Of a stretch of 64,000 nucleotides of DNA, positions 17,682-26,598 are shown piece after piece. Under the pieces are notes generated by a model. The model saw only the letters and a program-made list of their open reading frames with translations. It was not told where the DNA came from and made no database searches. Position 1 is the stretch's first letter. Every line of letters begins with the position of its first letter. The DNA is from Rhizobium sp. PP-CC-3A-592 (GTDB taxonomy: Bacteria > Pseudomonadota > Alphaproteobacteria > Rhizobiales > Rhizobiaceae): the NCBI RefSeq assembly GCF_003217095.1, contig NZ_QJSR01000006.1, forward strand, positions 258,244-322,243, given 5' to 3'. A program made the translations under genes and the position numbers.

Positions 17682-18806
17682 TCAGACCCTGAAGCGCTCC
17701 GGGCGGAATGTTTCGAGCAGAGGGTGGCGTTGGCCGGTCGCCATTTCATATGCGGTGAGTTCGCCGACGATAAGGCCGAGCGTCGCGCCGCTATGGCTGA
17801 AAGCGACATGGCAGCCTGGCACGTTCGGGAGTGCGCCCAGCACCGGATCGCCATCGGCCGGAATGGGCTTGCGCCCGGCGGCATAGGACGCGAGTTCCAG
17901 CTTTGGATGACCGGAGAGCACTTTGGACGCCTCGGCCAACAGGTCTGATATGGTCGTGTCCTTCACCTCGTAGGCGCCGTCGGCATGGGTGACGACCTCG
18001 TCTGCGGCCCAATCGGCATCGATGACGAAGGCACCGCCCGGGGCGGGGCGCACGGCGACGCGCGGCGTGTTGAGTACGGCTTTCAACGGATGGTCGATCG
18101 GCTTGGTCGTCAGAAGTAGAGCGACCGGCGTGCCATCGAGGATCGTCGCACCAAGTTCGGCAGCCATGGCCGGCACGGCGGGTCCGGTGGCGATCAGCAC
18201 GGCATCCGCCATGTGCCGCACGCCTGCCTTCGTCTGCACGCCGATAGCGCGGTCGTTTTCGACGATTACGCTGGCGCTGCCTTCGGTGGTGACGAGCGTG
18301 CCGCCGAGGGTGGTGACGTCGGCAAGCAGAAGGTCGATCAGCGAGGGTAGATCCACCCAGCCTTCGCCGGGATTGAAGATCGCCGCATTCCCCGTGATGG
18401 CGGTGGCATCGACGCCGGGCGTCACACCGTCCACCTCACCGGGAGTCAGTTGCTGCGCGTCGTATGCGAGCGACACTTCATGGGCAAAGGCCGTCGCGAT
18501 CTCGTTGTTGGCGTCGTCCGCATCCCACGTGAGGCCGCCATCGAAGCGGAGCCAGTCCACCGGACCGATCCGGCTCGCCAATGTTCTGTACCGGTCGATG
18601 CCGGCCATGCGCAGCAGATGGTAGGGATTGGAGCGCATCCGGGCGGAATTCAGCCAGGACAACGAGCGGCCGGACGCGCCGTTGGCCACCGGGCCGTCAT
18701 TTACGAGGGTCACGGAAACGCCGCGCCGCAAAAGCTGCACGGCGGTCGAGACGCCAAAGATGCCGGCGCCGATGATGACGGCGGAAGAGATGGTTTTGTC
18801 GGACAT
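17682..18806 (-). CDS. FAD-dependent oxidoreductase, D-amino-acid/glycine oxidase (DAO) family
   Basis: A 374-residue flavoprotein. The dinucleotide-binding site is VIIGAGIFGVSTAVQLLRRG at residues 9-28, followed by the DAO-family motif GASGRSLSWLN. The C-terminus has VAFSHSGATLGLIVGELTAYEM, the second FAD-contact motif. It likely oxidises an amine, imino acid or D-amino acid imported by the adjacent ABC transporter. I start at MSDKTISS; a longer frame enters the ATPase gene. It is the last gene of the operon 21470 to 17682, about 100 bases after the transporter. Confidence 0.85.
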   Translation of the reverse strand: MSDKTISSAVIIGAGIFGVSTAVQLLRRGVSVTLVNDGPVANGASGRSLSWLNSARMRSNPYHLLRMAGIDRYRTLASRIGPVDWLRFDGGLTWDADDANNEIATAFAHEVSLAYDAQQLTPGEVDGVTPGVDATAITGNAAIFNPGEGWVDLPSLIDLLLADVTTLGGTLVTTEGSASVIVENDRAIGVQTKAGVRHMADAVLIATGPAVPAMAAELGATILDGTPVALLLTTKPIDHPLKAVLNTPRVAVRPAPGGAFVIDADWAADEVVTHADGAYEVKDTTISDLLAEASKVLSGHPKLELASYAAGRKPIPADGDPVLGALPNVPGCHVAFSHSGATLGLIVGELTAYEMATGQRHPLLETFRPERFRV

Positions 18807-18903
18807 GGGAGTGTCTTTCACTGCTTGCTGATTGAATGGAAACGGGTTCCTGGTTGACGGAGACGGCGGAGCCGAAAAAGGCGTCTGTATCACGGCGTTC
18901 GCG

Positions 18904-20418
18904 TTACAGAACTTCGGCGAGGAAGCGTCGCAGACGCGGGCTTTGCGGGTCGTCGAAGATCTGTGCCGGCGTGCCGGCTTCCACCACGCGGCCCTCGTCC
19001 ATGAACACGACCTGATCGGCCACTCGCCGGGCAAAGCCCATTTCATGGGTGACGACGACCATGGTCATGCCGCGTCCTCCGAGATCCGCCATCAGGTTCA
19101 GCACGCCCTTGACCAGTTCCGGATCCAACGCGCTTGTGACTTCGTCGAACAGGATGACTTCGGGCTCCATGGCGAGCGCTCGCGCGATGGCGACGCGCTG
19201 CTGCTGCCCGCCGGACAGCCCGCCGGGCCGGTGATGCTGGCGGCTGGCAAGGCCGACATCAGCAAGCCGGGCCTTGGCGATGCGTTCGGCTTCGCCGCGC
19301 GGCATATGCTTGATCTTGGTCAGAGACAGCATGACGTTGTCGAGGGCGGTGTGATCGGGAAAAAGGTTGAAATGCTGGAACACCATGCCGACGCGCCGGC
19401 GCAGCTTCTCGGGCTTCATCGCGAGAATGCTGTCGCCATCCAGAAGCAGGGTCCCGCCTTTCGGCTCGACGAGGCGGTTGAGGCAACGCAGCAGCGTCGA
19501 TTTGCCGGAGCCCGACGGGCCGATGATGCAGGTCACGCTGCCTGGCTTGACGGTGAGATCGACGCCCTTCAGCACGTTGAGTTCGCCATAGGCCATGGTC
19601 AGGTCGCGCACCTCAATGCTGCCGCCCTTGAAGGCGGCACTGGTGTCTTTGGTCTGTTGCGCGCGGTCGAGTTCGGAGACTTCCTCCAGTCCGCTCGTGA
19701 CCGTGGTCGTCTTCTGCTTGCCGATCCGCAGGCGCGTGTCGATCGTGTTGACCACATGCGTCAGCGGCACGGTGATGACGAGGTAGAAGACGCCGGCCAG
19801 CAGCAGCGGCGAGAGGTTGCCGGTGACGACGGCCTGATCCTGCCCCACGCGAAAGATCTCGCGTTCTGAGGCGAGAAGGCCGAGGAAGTAGACGAGGCTC
19901 GAATCCTTCACATTGCCGATGAACTGGTTGACCAGGGCTGGCAGCACCCGGCGCACGCCCTGCGGTACGACGATGATGCGCATGCCCTGGCCATAGCTCA
20001 TGCTAAGTGCCCGCGACGCCTCCATCTGCCCGCGATCGACGCTCTGGATGCCCGAGCGGAAGATCTCGCCGATATAGGCCCCGGCAATGAGGCTGAGCGC
20101 CAGGATCCCGAGCGGATAGGGGGAGGGGCCGAACAGGTCCCGTCCGATCCGCGCGAAGCCCTGGCCGATCAACAGGATGGTAACGATGGCGGGAAGACCG
20201 CGGAAGATATCGGTGTAGAGCCGAGCGGGAATGCGCAGCCAGGCAGACCGCGATATGCCCATGATGGCGAGAATCATGCCGATGATGACGCCGAAGACAG
20301 TGGATGCGGCCGCCAGGATGAGGGTGTTCTTAAGCCCGACCGTGATCATCGTCGGCAGAACTTCGGCCATCGCGTTCCAGTCGAAAAAGCTTCGGCTGAT
20401 ATTGTCGAACCAGTTCAT
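18904..20418 (-). CDS. Amino-acid ABC importer, permease fused to ATPase
   Basis: A 504-residue fusion. Residues about 1-230 are a HisM/GlnP-type permease with five membrane segments and the EAA-loop MEASRALSMSYGQGMRIIVVPQ. After a linker of about 25 residues, residues about 263-504 are a GlnQ-type ATPase: Walker A GPSGSGKST, signature LSGGQQQRVAIARALA, Walker B VILFDEVTSALD and H-loop VVVTHEMGFARR. Polar amino acids are the family substrate. Most relatives encode these as two proteins. The first ATG is 15 bases upstream; I prefer MNWFDN. No frameshift is visible at the junction. Confidence 0.9.
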   Translation of the reverse strand: MNWFDNISRSFFDWNAMAEVLPTMITVGLKNTLILAAASTVFGVIIGMILAIMGISRSAWLRIPARLYTDIFRGLPAIVTILLIGQGFARIGRDLFGPSPYPLGILALSLIAGAYIGEIFRSGIQSVDRGQMEASRALSMSYGQGMRIIVVPQGVRRVLPALVNQFIGNVKDSSLVYFLGLLASEREIFRVGQDQAVVTGNLSPLLLAGVFYLVITVPLTHVVNTIDTRLRIGKQKTTTVTSGLEEVSELDRAQQTKDTSAAFKGGSIEVRDLTMAYGELNVLKGVDLTVKPGSVTCIIGPSGSGKSTLLRCLNRLVEPKGGTLLLDGDSILAMKPEKLRRRVGMVFQHFNLFPDHTALDNVMLSLTKIKHMPRGEAERIAKARLADVGLASRQHHRPGGLSGGQQQRVAIARALAMEPEVILFDEVTSALDPELVKGVLNLMADLGGRGMTMVVVTHEMGFARRVADQVVFMDEGRVVEAGTPAQIFDDPQSPRLRRFLAEVL

Positions 20419-20471
20419 GCAGTCTTCCTTCAAAGTGTTTCAGCCCGCCGGTGGTGGCGGCGGAGGAACAC

Positions 20472-20492
20472 CCGGCCGCGTCATGCGGCCGG
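20472..20492. repeat. Intercistronic hairpin 1 of 3
   Basis: CCGGCCGC and GCGGCCGG, a perfect eight-base inverted repeat with a five-base loop, lie in the gap between the permease-ATPase gene and the binding-protein gene. Together with the two following hairpins it may slow RNA decay or attenuate read-through. Confidence 0.55.
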
Positions 20493-20494
20493 CC

Positions 20495-20538
20495 CGAGAG
20501 CCGTTCCGGTGAGCACAGGTTCACCGGAACGGCTCTCG
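20495..20538. repeat. Intercistronic hairpin 2 of 3 (18-base perfect stem)
   Basis: An 18-base perfect inverted repeat (left arm 20495-20512, right arm 20521-20538) with an eight-base loop. It lies between the stop of the binding-protein gene (20607) and the start of the fusion gene (20418). It has no T-run, so it is either an RNA-stabilising structure that keeps the binding protein more abundant than the membrane subunits, or a Rhizobium-type palindromic repeat. Both readings are inference. Confidence 0.65.
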
Positions 20539-20564
20539 TCACTTGTTCTGCCGCATTGTCCGAC

Positions 20565-20586
20565 GCCGAAGCGATTCCGCTTCGGC
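20565..20586. repeat. Intercistronic hairpin 3 of 3 (GCCGAAGCG / CGCTTCGGC), repeat-like
   Basis: GCCGAAGCG, loop ATTC, CGCTTCGGC. This sits 20 bases after the binding-protein stop and resembles palindromes common in Rhizobium intergenic mosaic elements, with the nearby GGAAATGCTAGA flank. The assignment to a repeat family is from memory of such sequences, not a search. Confidence 0.5.
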
Positions 20587-20606
20587 TGGAAATGCTAGAG
20601 GTGGCT

Positions 20607-21470
20607 TCACTTCTTGGGGAGATAGGCATCCGGCATCGGCGAGCCCGGGAACCACTTTTCATAGAGCGTCTTCCAGGTGCCGTCCTGCATCGCCGCGTGG
20701 AGCGCCGTGTTGAATGCCGTCCGCAGAGCGTCGTTGCCCTTGCGGATGACGAAGCCGGCCGGCGCGTCGAAGCTTGGAATATTGATGGCGACCTTCAGCG
20801 CGGGATAGCGCGCCGTGTAGTCCTTGGCGGCCTCGTAGTCGAGGAAGTGGGCGTCGACGGTGCCGTTGTTCAGGCCCGATATCGCGGAATTGTTGTCCGG
20901 GAACTTGACGAGATCGGTGCTGGTGAACGTCTTTTCCGCGTAGATCTCCTGCAACGTTCCCTGCACGACGCCGAGGCGCTTGCCCTTGAGCGAGGCTGCA
21001 TCCGTGATCGCAGCCTCCGGCGTGACGATGGAAAGATAGCCGGCGAGATAGCCGTCGGAGAAATCGACCGTCTGCTTGCGCTTGTCGGTCGTGCCGATGG
21101 CGGCAACCGCAACGTCGAAGCGACCGTTCGCAACGGACGGCATCAGGGCGGAGAATTCCTGGCCCGTGAAGATGACCTGTTCCTTCGTGAACCCCATGCG
21201 CCTGGCGACGTCAAGGAACAGCTCGATGTCAAAGCCCGTGAAGCCCCCCTCGACCGTCGTGAATGTGTAGGGCTTGGCATCCCCCATCGTGCCGACGCTG
21301 ATGGTTTGCGGGTCGATCAGGCCATAGGGGTTCTCGGCTGCGAGCGCGGCTGTAGACAGGCCGCCCGAAAGAGCGAGCGTGACGGCAAGGGCTGCCGTTC
21401 GCAGGCGAGATGAAAGGCCCGTTCGCAGAACGGGGGTGAGCGAGAATTTGGACAAAGCTGAAATCGTCAT
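20607..21470 (-). CDS. Periplasmic amino-acid ABC substrate-binding protein (SBP_bac_3)
   Basis: A 287-residue family-3 solute-binding protein. The signal segment is long (about 45 residues, ending near LSTAALAAE). The mature protein begins [21 protein letters not shown], followed by the Gly-rich ligand motif [19 protein letters not shown] and the end [15 protein letters not shown]. It binds the amino-acid-like ligand passed to the fused permease-ATPase downstream. I start at MTISALSK, because the longer frame overlaps the predicted operator. The gene is first in an operon divergent from a LacI regulator at 21697. Confidence 0.88.
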   Translation of the reverse strand: MTISALSKFSLTPVLRTGLSSRLRTAALAVTLALSGGLSTAALAAENPYGLIDPQTISVGTMGDAKPYTFTTVEGGFTGFDIELFLDVARRMGFTKEQVIFTGQEFSALMPSVANGRFDVAVAAIGTTDKRKQTVDFSDGYLAGYLSIVTPEAAITDAASLKGKRLGVVQGTLQEIYAEKTFTSTDLVKFPDNNSAISGLNNGTVDAHFLDYEAAKDYTARYPALKVAINIPSFDAPAGFVIRKGNDALRTAFNTALHAAMQDGTWKTLYEKWFPGSPMPDAYLPKK

Positions 21471-21597
21471 GATGGTTCTCCGTCTCTGGTGATTGGGGCG
21501 GATCGGCTTTGCAGGACATGAAGAGGCTTCGCCAGACAGAGGATCTCCCTCCGGCGTGACCGTGATGTCATGAGCCGATCTCGTTATGATAAAGTGT

Positions 21598-21630
21598 GAG
21601 ACCGGTTTCTTTCCAAATGAGACCGGTCTC
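21598..21630. promoter_or_regulatory. Paired LacI-type operators GAGACCGGTTTC and GAGACCGGTCTC
   Basis: GAGACCGGTTTC (21598-21609) and the perfect 12-base palindrome GAGACCGGTCTC (21619-21630) are spaced 21 bases start to start, two helical turns apart on the same DNA face. They lie in the 226-base region between the divergent ABC operon and the LacI gene. A central CG-flanked palindrome is the usual LacI-family operator form. The assignment to the adjacent regulator is inferred from position. Confidence 0.7.
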
Positions 21631-21696
21631 TTGATGCCTTTACGATTGATATATACGCGTTGACCCGCCGTCAATATCTCTTGTAAAGCTGGGTGA

Positions 21697-22797
21697 ATGA
21701 AAGAACCTCAGCCGAAAAACATCGCTGCGACAGTGGCCGACGTAGCCCGTCTGTCGGGCGTGTCGAAAGCCACGGCCGCGCGCGTGCTCGGCGGCTATGG
21801 AACCGTGAGCGACAAGGCGCGGGATGCGGTGATGCTAGCCGCGCAGGAGCTGGATTATCGGCCCAACGAACTGGCCCGCAGCATGACCACCGGCCGGTCG
21901 GGAACGATCGGCGTCGTCGTCGGCGATATCGAGAACCCCTTCTTCGGGTCGGCCGTGCGGGGCATTTCGGATGCGGCCCGCGCAAGCGGCTTCAATGTCG
22001 TCCTTGCCAATTCCGGTGAGGATGTCGCGGCCGAACGCGCGGCGATCGAGACTCTGGTGGCAAAACGGGTCGATGGCCTGATCGTGTCGCCAGCACAGGA
22101 CAGCACGATCGGTCATCTCGAAGACATTGGCCATGCGGGCCGGCCGCTGGTCCTGCTGGACCGCGCCATCGCGGCACTGGCGGTCGACAGCGTCACGGCG
22201 GACGATCGGCAGGCTTGCGAAGCCGTCACACGTCTGCTGGTCGAGCGCGGTCACCGCGAGATCGCCTATGTCACGGCCTGCGATACGCCGACGCATCTCT
22301 ATCGCGACACGCGCGACATCCTGACAGCATCCGTGCGCGAACGCATCGAGGGGTTCCTTGAGGTCGGTGCGCAGGCGGGCATCGCCGACATGCCGCGATG
22401 GGTGCGGTTGGGTGCCAACACGCCGGACGCGACGCGCCGGTTGACGATCGACCTGCTGCGCGAGGCCACGCCCCCCAGTGCCATCATCGCGTCGGACAGC
22501 CTCATCGCACTGGAGATCTTCAAGGTGGCGCGCGAGCTAGGCATCGAAATGCCGGAGGCGCTGTCGCTCGTCACCTTCCACGACGCCGCATGGACGGCGG
22601 TGACGACGCCACCGGTCACCGTCGTCCGCCAGCCCGTCTACGAAATGGGAGCGGCGGCTGCGAAAATGCTGATCGAAAGGCTGAGCGGTGAGCCGTGCGC
22701 GCCGCGACACCTCGTCCTTCCGACACTGCTGGTGGAACGCTCGTCCGTTGCGGTCCGGGAGAACCAATCCGCCGGTCCCCGCATCCGGAGCCTGTAA
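21697..22797 (+). CDS. LacI-family transcriptional regulator
   Basis: A 366-residue repressor. The helix-turn-helix at about residues 9-31 reads [20 protein letters not shown], with the hinge helix near [22 protein letters not shown] periplasmic-binding-like effector domain (about residues 65-340) contains [21 protein letters not shown]. Its divergent partner is an amino-acid-type importer plus an FAD oxidase, whereas most LacI members control sugar genes. The paired GAGACCGGT operators in the shared promoter region are the likely target and would allow autoregulation. Confidence 0.9.
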   Translation: MKEPQPKNIAATVADVARLSGVSKATAARVLGGYGTVSDKARDAVMLAAQELDYRPNELARSMTTGRSGTIGVVVGDIENPFFGSAVRGISDAARASGFNVVLANSGEDVAAERAAIETLVAKRVDGLIVSPAQDSTIGHLEDIGHAGRPLVLLDRAIAALAVDSVTADDRQACEAVTRLLVERGHREIAYVTACDTPTHLYRDTRDILTASVRERIEGFLEVGAQAGIADMPRWVRLGANTPDATRRLTIDLLREATPPSAIIASDSLIALEIFKVARELGIEMPEALSLVTFHDAAWTAVTTPPVTVVRQPVYEMGAAAAKMLIERLSGEPCAPRHLVLPTLLVERSSVAVRENQSAGPRIRSL

Positions 22798-22814
22798 ACG
22801 ACGCGGACGCAGAT

Positions 22815-22842
22815 GTGCGGCCGCGCATCAGTACGGCCGCAC
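22815..22842. terminator. Bidirectional hairpin between lacI-type gene and DUF4394 gene
   Basis: GTGCGGCCG (22815-22823) and CGGCCGCAC (22834-22842), a nine-base perfect stem with a ten-base loop, sit between convergent genes whose stops are at 22797 and 22857. There is no long T-run, so it is a probable rather than certain terminator. Confidence 0.55.
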
Positions 22843-22856
22843 AGGTCTCGCGACGG

Positions 22857-23645
22857 TTACATCGCCGGCAGGATCGCGATATCTCGCAGGTCGTTGTCGA
22901 GGCCTGTGATCGCACCAACTTCGGTGGCGGCACCGGTCTCCAGGTTCACCGTGTAGAGCGTCTTGCCGGCGGCGAGATAGGCGGCGTTGCCACCGGTCTC
23001 CATGCCCTGGATATCGAAGGCGTAGGTGGCCGGCTTGTCCTTCAGGCCGAGCTTGCCGATGGCTTTCAAGGTGCCGTCATTCGGCTTCGTCTGCTGAATC
23101 AAGCCGCCGATCGTTGCATCGATATTGTACATCGCCGTCTTCTCCGGCTTGCCGATCGAATTGGTATAGGCTGCCGCGACGATGTCCGGTGTCTCGCCCT
23201 TGTGCATGTCGCCATCTTCGAAGGCAAGCGTGCCATCGACGGTGACGGCGCCGGTATCCGGGTGGACGCGGTGGTTGGTGGTGCCGGTCATGAAGCGCAA
23301 CCGATCGGCCATCGGGTTGAAGTCCACCACGACAGGTGCGGCCGTCACCGTCAGCATCTTGTCCATCTTGGCGACCGACGTCGCGGCACCCGTCTCAAGG
23401 TTGATCGAGACGATCTCGTTTTCCGGCGTGACGCCGATGACGGTCTTGTTTCCGGGGCGAAAGTCGATCCCGACGAGCTTGTCGACGCCGGTCACATCCA
23501 TGCTCTTCGTGACGGCGGGTTCCTCCGTGTCGAACATGACGAGGGTCTTGTCACCGGTCAGGCCGAGGACCGGTGCGGCCAGAAGGCTGCCGGCGCTGGC
23601 AACGAGAACGGTGGAGGTGATCAAGGCGAAACGAACGGTCTTCAT
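22857..23645 (-). CDS. Exported DUF4394 domain protein
   Basis: A 262-residue protein with signal peptide ending near SLLAA/PV. The mature part is a beta-propeller-like DUF4394 domain with repeated strands: GIDFRPGNKTVIGVT, VDFNPMADRLRFMTGTTNHRV and PATYAFDIQG. The NPMADRLRF and N-x-R-x-HP motifs are characteristic of this family. Function is unknown. The gene is divergent from a SigK-like ECF sigma factor and its anti-sigma factor, a pairing that suggests the sigma factor controls it. Confidence 0.85.
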   Translation of the reverse strand: MKTVRFALITSTVLVASAGSLLAAPVLGLTGDKTLVMFDTEEPAVTKSMDVTGVDKLVGIDFRPGNKTVIGVTPENEIVSINLETGAATSVAKMDKMLTVTAAPVVVDFNPMADRLRFMTGTTNHRVHPDTGAVTVDGTLAFEDGDMHKGETPDIVAAAYTNSIGKPEKTAMYNIDATIGGLIQQTKPNDGTLKAIGKLGLKDKPATYAFDIQGMETGGNAAYLAAGKTLYTVNLETGAATEVGAITGLDNDLRDIAILPAM

Positions 23646-23845
23646 GGAAATCTCCCGTGTGTTGATCCATTTTCGGAAGGCATTCGCGCGTGGACGGCAA
23701 TGCTTCCTGTCTTGAAGACACGGGAGCAGACCCGTTTGGATGCAGCGGGCTGAAAAATATTTCTACCCTGCATCCATTTCTGCCGAACGGCGGGTAGAGT
23801 ATGTAAGGTCGCGCCGACGGCGCGGTTGACAGGAAAAGGTCTTGC

Positions 23846-24397
23846 ATGGTGACGGGCGCAGCGCCGGACGATCTGACAACGGCACTTGCCGCCTGTGCGA
23901 AGGGTGATCGCACAGCATTGCGCGGCATCTTCGACCGGGAGGCCGGCCGTCTGGTGACGATTGCCGAGCGTATCGTGCGGCGGCGTGATCTCGCCGAAGA
24001 GGTGGTTCAGGAAAGCTTCATCCGCATCTGGACGCAGGCCCATCAGTATCAGCCGGATCGCGGCTCGGCCCGTGGCTGGATCTACGCTATCGTGCGAAAC
24101 CGCGCCCTCAATCTGCTGCGCGACAGCAAGCGGGAATATACGGTCGAGGATGTCGAGCTACTGCGCGAGCGCGATCAGGTGGATCACGTCATGGCGGCCT
24201 GGCATCGGCTCGATCGAACCTCCCGGCTTCACGATTGCCTGGGCGCTCTCGACGACACCAAAAGGCGCGGCATTCTCATGGCGTATATCGGTGGATATTC
24301 CCATGGCGAGATCGCCGGCCGGCTGAGTATCCCACTCGGCACGACGAAGTCCTGGATCCGGCGCGGTCTCTCCGCATTGCGGGAGTGCATGGCATGA
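23846..24397 (+). CDS. ECF sigma factor, SigK-like
   Basis: A 183-residue group IV sigma factor. Region 2 is TIAERIVRRRDLAEEVVQESFIRIWTQA, with the downstream GSARGWIYAIVRNRALNLLR of the SigK/RpoE-like subgroup. Region 4 is LDDTKRRGILMAYIGGYSHGEIAGRL and LGTTKSWIRRGLSALRECM. Its stop overlaps the ATG of the anti-sigma gene (ATGA), which couples their synthesis. It presumably responds to an envelope or oxidative signal relayed by that anti-sigma protein, and may drive the divergent DUF4394 gene. Confidence 0.9.
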   Translation: MVTGAAPDDLTTALAACAKGDRTALRGIFDREAGRLVTIAERIVRRRDLAEEVVQESFIRIWTQAHQYQPDRGSARGWIYAIVRNRALNLLRDSKREYTVEDVELLRERDQVDHVMAAWHRLDRTSRLHDCLGALDDTKRRGILMAYIGGYSHGEIAGRLSIPLGTTKSWIRRGLSALRECMA

Positions 24398-25098
24398 GCG
24401 AAGACCGGATCGATATCGGCGGCATCGCCGACGAATATGTGCTGGGCTTGCTGGACGCGATCGAGGCGCGGCAGGTCGAGACCGACATGGAAAGCGATCC
24501 CGACCTCAAGGCCGCGATCGCCGCCAGCCGGGATCGTTTTCTGCCGCTGGACGACACGGCGGAGCCTACCGTCATCGGTGACGACCTCTGGACCCGCATC
24601 GATGCTGCGCTGCCGGTGCAGGGTGCTGCGCCTATCGACGTATCAAGACTGACGGCAAACGACAACAGGCCGGGCGGCTGGCGGGCGACGGCGCTTGCGG
24701 CCATGGCCGCTGCCGTCATCCTCGCCGTTGCGCTTTCCGTCAATCTTATGCGCACCATCGAGCCGCTCGTCGTGGCGGTGCTCGTCAACGAGGCCGGCGA
24801 TATCCAGGCGATCGTCGAGGATTTCGGCAATGAAAAGGCGGCCGTCCGGCTGCTGGCGGATTTTACGGTTCCCCAGGGTAAGACGATCGAGGTCTGGACC
24901 CTGCCGTCGCCGGAACGCGGCCCGGTATCGCTCGGGCTGATCGACGATGCCCGCTCGGTGCGACTGGATGGGCCTGCCCTTCCCAAGCCGCACGACAGCC
25001 AGCTCTACGAGCTGACCCTGGAACAGGCGGGTGGCTCCCCGACTGGCCGACCGACGGGCCTGATCCTTGCGAAGGGCTTTGCCAAGATCACGCGGTAA
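24394..25098 (+). CDS. Membrane anti-sigma factor (RskA-like)
   Basis: A 234-residue single-pass protein. The N-terminal cytoplasmic part carries IADEYVLGLLDAIEARQVETDM, the sigma-binding helix of RskA/zinc-less anti-sigma-K proteins, with no HxxxCxxC zinc site. One membrane helix follows (WRATALAAMAAAVILAVALSVNLM). The C-terminal RskA domain carries GKTIEVWTLPSPERGPVSLGLI and ends in GLILAKGFAKITR. Start overlaps the sigma gene by four bases. It should hold the sigma factor inactive until proteolysed. Confidence 0.88.
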   Translation: MSEDRIDIGGIADEYVLGLLDAIEARQVETDMESDPDLKAAIAASRDRFLPLDDTAEPTVIGDDLWTRIDAALPVQGAAPIDVSRLTANDNRPGGWRATALAAMAAAVILAVALSVNLMRTIEPLVVAVLVNEAGDIQAIVEDFGNEKAAVRLLADFTVPQGKTIEVWTLPSPERGPVSLGLIDDARSVRLDGPALPKPHDSQLYELTLEQAGGSPTGRPTGLILAKGFAKITR

Positions 25099-25107
25099 GG
25101 CATCGTT

Positions 25108-25353
25108 CTATTCCTTGATCTCGATGCCGGCCTCATGGGCGGCGGCAATGAAGGACAGACGGGCGGCTTCCGCCGATTTCTTGCCCTTCATCGCGGCCTC
25201 CAGGGTCAGGAGCGCCGCGTCCAGAGCCTCACCGTCCTCGAGAGGCCAGTCTTCGATCAGCGCCCAGGATGCCTGCTGATTGTTGGTGATGGTGGTGAAC
25301 GTGCCGGGTCCTTCCAGCGCAAGCGATACGCCCTTGTTCCAGTCATTGCTCAA
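25108..25353 (-). CDS. DUF982 family protein
   Basis: An 81-residue soluble protein with the DUF982 pattern: a short N-terminal strand region, then ITNNQQASWALIEDWPLEDG, a run of helix (EALDAALLTLEAAMKG) and a final helix AARLSFIAAAHEAGIEI. DUF982 is a small family largely restricted to Rhizobiales and often present in many copies. Function is unknown. It converges with the anti-sigma gene, with nine bases between stops. Confidence 0.85.
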   Translation of the reverse strand: MSNDWNKGVSLALEGPGTFTTITNNQQASWALIEDWPLEDGEALDAALLTLEAAMKGKKSAEAARLSFIAAAHEAGIEIKE

Positions 25354-25438
25354 GTCATGGCCTCCAAATGCCGATCTGCCCGTTCCTTACGGCATAATGT
25401 CTTTTACCGAAATCGATTTAAGAATGGCATCATGCAAA

Positions 25439-25459
25439 CGGGCGCCATGAAGGCGCCCG
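25439..25459 (-). terminator. Hairpin terminator after the LivJ-type gene
   Basis: CGGGCGCC and GGCGCCCG (25439-25446 and 25452-25459) with a five-base loop lie 24 bases beyond the stop at 25483. On the minus strand the stem is followed by TTTGC, a short U-run, consistent with weak intrinsic termination. Confidence 0.6.
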
Positions 25460-25482
25460 CTGCCTGTCTGGAACTGGCCGGA

Positions 25483-26598
25483 TTATTCGGCTGCGACGGT
25501 CTTGCCGCCTTCCCACTTGTAGACGGAGAAGCTCTGCGAGGTGAGGTCGCCGGTTTCGCCGTAGGTCAGATCGCCGATGGCGGTCTTGATGGGCGCGCCG
25601 TCCTTCAAGGCCTGGGCGACGGCTTCGGCATCGTCCTTGCTGCCCGCCTTGGTGATGCCGGCGGCGATGACTTCGACGGCGGCATAGGCGTTCAGCGTGA
25701 AGGCTTCGACCGGGATGTTCTTGGCGGTCAGCGCGTCGGCTGCGGCCTTGGTGTCGGCGCTCTTCAGCGCGTCGGCGGCATTGGTATAGATGGTGCCGTT
25801 GGCGTCATCGCCACCGGTGGCGATGAACTCGCTGTTCGAAAGGCCATCGCCGGCGATCAGCTGTACGGTCATGCCGGCATCTTTCATTTGGCGCACCAAG
25901 AGGCCTGCTTCCGGGTGGTAACCGCCGAAGTAGAGAACCTCGACGCCTTCCGACTTCATGCGCGTCACGAGGGCGCTGAAATCCTTGTCGCCGGCCGTCA
26001 GCGCGTCGTTGAAGATTTCCGTAATGCCGGCGGCGTTCAGCGAGGTCTTGAAGGCATCGGCAAGGCCCTTGCCGTACTGACCCTTGTCGTTGAGGATCGC
26101 GATCTTCTTGTCCTTGAACCTCTCGACGACATACTTCGCGGCAACGTCCGCCTGCTGGTCATCGCGGCCGCAGGTGCGGAAGACGGTGGTCAGGCCGCGC
26201 GCGGTGAGTTCCGGCGACGTCGCGGTGGGGGTGACCATCAGCGTGCCGTTCTCGGCGAAGGCAACGGAAGCCGGGATCGATACGCCCGACGTGACTGGGC
26301 CGACGACGAAGCGAATGTCCTCGGCGATCAGCTGGTTGGCAGCGGAGACGCCCTGTTTCGGCTCGCCGGCATCGTCGGCGATCTTCAGAACGAGCTTCTC
26401 GCCGTTGACGCCGCCCTTCCTGTTCAGCTCCTCGACGGCCGTCTCGACGCCGTTCTTGATCTGCGCGCCGATGGCCGCGACCGGGCCGGTCAGCGGTGCG
26501 ACGAGACCGATGGTGATGTCGGCATGGGCAAGCGTCGCGGCGAGCGGCGAAAAGGCGAGCGTTGCGGCCAGCGCCGCCGTGATGGTCTTCAATGTCAT
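25483..26598 (-). CDS. Branched-chain-amino-acid-type ABC substrate-binding protein (LivJ/BraC)
   Basis: A 371-residue Leu/Ile/Val-binding family protein. Signal peptide [26 protein letters not shown] precedes [24 protein letters not shown], the invariant N-terminal motif. Further along are [23 protein letters not shown] and [23 protein letters not shown] start at MTLKTI with an AAGGAGA site. No permease or ATPase is nearby, so this is an orphan binding protein that must work with a LivHMGF complex encoded elsewhere. Confidence 0.9.
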   Translation of the reverse strand: MTLKTITAALAATLAFSPLAATLAHADITIGLVAPLTGPVAAIGAQIKNGVETAVEELNRKGGVNGEKLVLKIADDAGEPKQGVSAANQLIAEDIRFVVGPVTSGVSIPASVAFAENGTLMVTPTATSPELTARGLTTVFRTCGRDDQQADVAAKYVVERFKDKKIAILNDKGQYGKGLADAFKTSLNAAGITEIFNDALTAGDKDFSALVTRMKSEGVEVLYFGGYHPEAGLLVRQMKDAGMTVQLIAGDGLSNSEFIATGGDDANGTIYTNAADALKSADTKAAADALTAKNIPVEAFTLNAYAAVEVIAAGITKAGSKDDAEAVAQALKDGAPIKTAIGDLTYGETGDLTSQSFSVYKWEGGKTVAAE

